From Bacteroidota bacterium (lineage in GTDB: Bacteria > Bacteroidota > Bacteroidia > Bacteroidales > VadinHA17): 64,000 nucleotides of DNA. The stretch's first letter is position 1. Every line of letters begins with the position of its first letter. The notes beneath the pieces are model-generated. The model searched no databases. It saw only the letters and a program-made list of their open reading frames with translations, and was not told the DNA's origin. The position numbers and the translations under genes are program-made. Shown piece after piece: positions 63,952 through 64,000 of this stretch. The stretch covers positions 277,271 to 341,270 of the forward strand of contig JAKPOU010000042.1 in the NCBI GenBank assembly GCA_029547705.1. The letters are read 5' to 3'.

Positions 63952-64000
63952 ATGACAAAGGCCATCAGAACCTTGTTTTCCATGGTATTTGTGGCAGTCC
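63952..64000 (+). CDS. Start of an exported protein (partial)
   Basis: Sixteen codons are visible (MTKAIRTLFSMVFVAV): a basic N-terminus followed by a hydrophobic run, which is a signal peptide beginning. The gene continues past the window. An in-frame ATG at 63940 is an alternative start. It follows the DUF6807 gene on the same strand and probably belongs to that operon. Function cannot be told. Confidence 0.5.
   Translation, partial: MTKAIRTLFSMVFVAV

Overview
The window comes from a Bacteroidota (Bacteroidetes) chromosome, most likely an environmental Bacteroidales/Marinilabiliales-type glycan degrader. Four SusC/SusD pairs, an alternative complex III operon, many lipoproteins with short lipobox signals, few Shine-Dalgarno sites and occasional TAnnTTTG-like -7 boxes all point that way. 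The species cannot be named from the sequence. No rRNA, tRNA, CRISPR array or recognisable transcription regulator was found.

Region 1 (1-9538) is respiratory. It opens with the tail of a probable narJ and a complete narI (nitrate reductase chaperone and cytochrome b). The same strand continues into a complete actABCDEF operon for alternative complex III, a quinol:cytochrome c/electron carrier oxidoreductase. A lone, convergent heme-copper oxidase subunit III-like gene closes the block; no oxidase subunit I or II is present. Region 2 (9661-14804) holds a lipoprotein/TonB-receptor pair, a stand-alone GATase-like secreted protein and a serine hydrolase.

Region 3 (14805-27850) holds two divergent susC-susD-lipoprotein loci of the same type. 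Locus 1 (minus strand) looks richer in A+T, has an IS3 transposase remnant beyond its 3' end, and has a decayed copy of the locus 2 lipoprotein gene beside its 5' end. Region 4 (27972-43258) is a mannose-centred catabolic block. It has a GH38 and three GH92 alpha-mannosidases, a D-lyxose/D-mannose isomerase, a PfkB sugar kinase, a mannitol-1-phosphate dehydrogenase-type enzyme and a Tat-exported alpha/beta hydrolase. The simplest reading is that SusCD imports alpha-mannan or N-glycan pieces, GH38/GH92 release mannose, the isomerase makes fructose, and the kinase and MtlD-like enzyme pass it on to fructose-phosphate and mannitol metabolism.

Region 5 (43439-48221) has a mutarotase-fold protein translationally coupled to a UroD/MtaA-superfamily protein, a convergent paralogue of the latter with overlapping 3' ends, and a membrane acyltransferase-like protein. 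Region 6 (48402-60652) is a tandem pair of susC-susD-EEP loci (EEP = endonuclease/exonuclease/phosphatase fold). They are closely related in protein sequence but differ in base composition, and an IS3 fragment lies between them. Region 7 (60843-64000) has a 5'(3')-deoxyribonucleotidase-like HAD protein, a Tat-exported Gfo/Idh/MocA oxidoreductase, a DUF6807 (PmoA-type) protein and the start of another exported protein.

The less ordinary points are the nar-ACIII junction with an orphan subunit III, the scar of a deleted tandem sus locus, the convergent UroD-like twins inside a mannan region, the SusCD-EEP linkage, and two striking palindromes (53447-53527 and 59731-59770).
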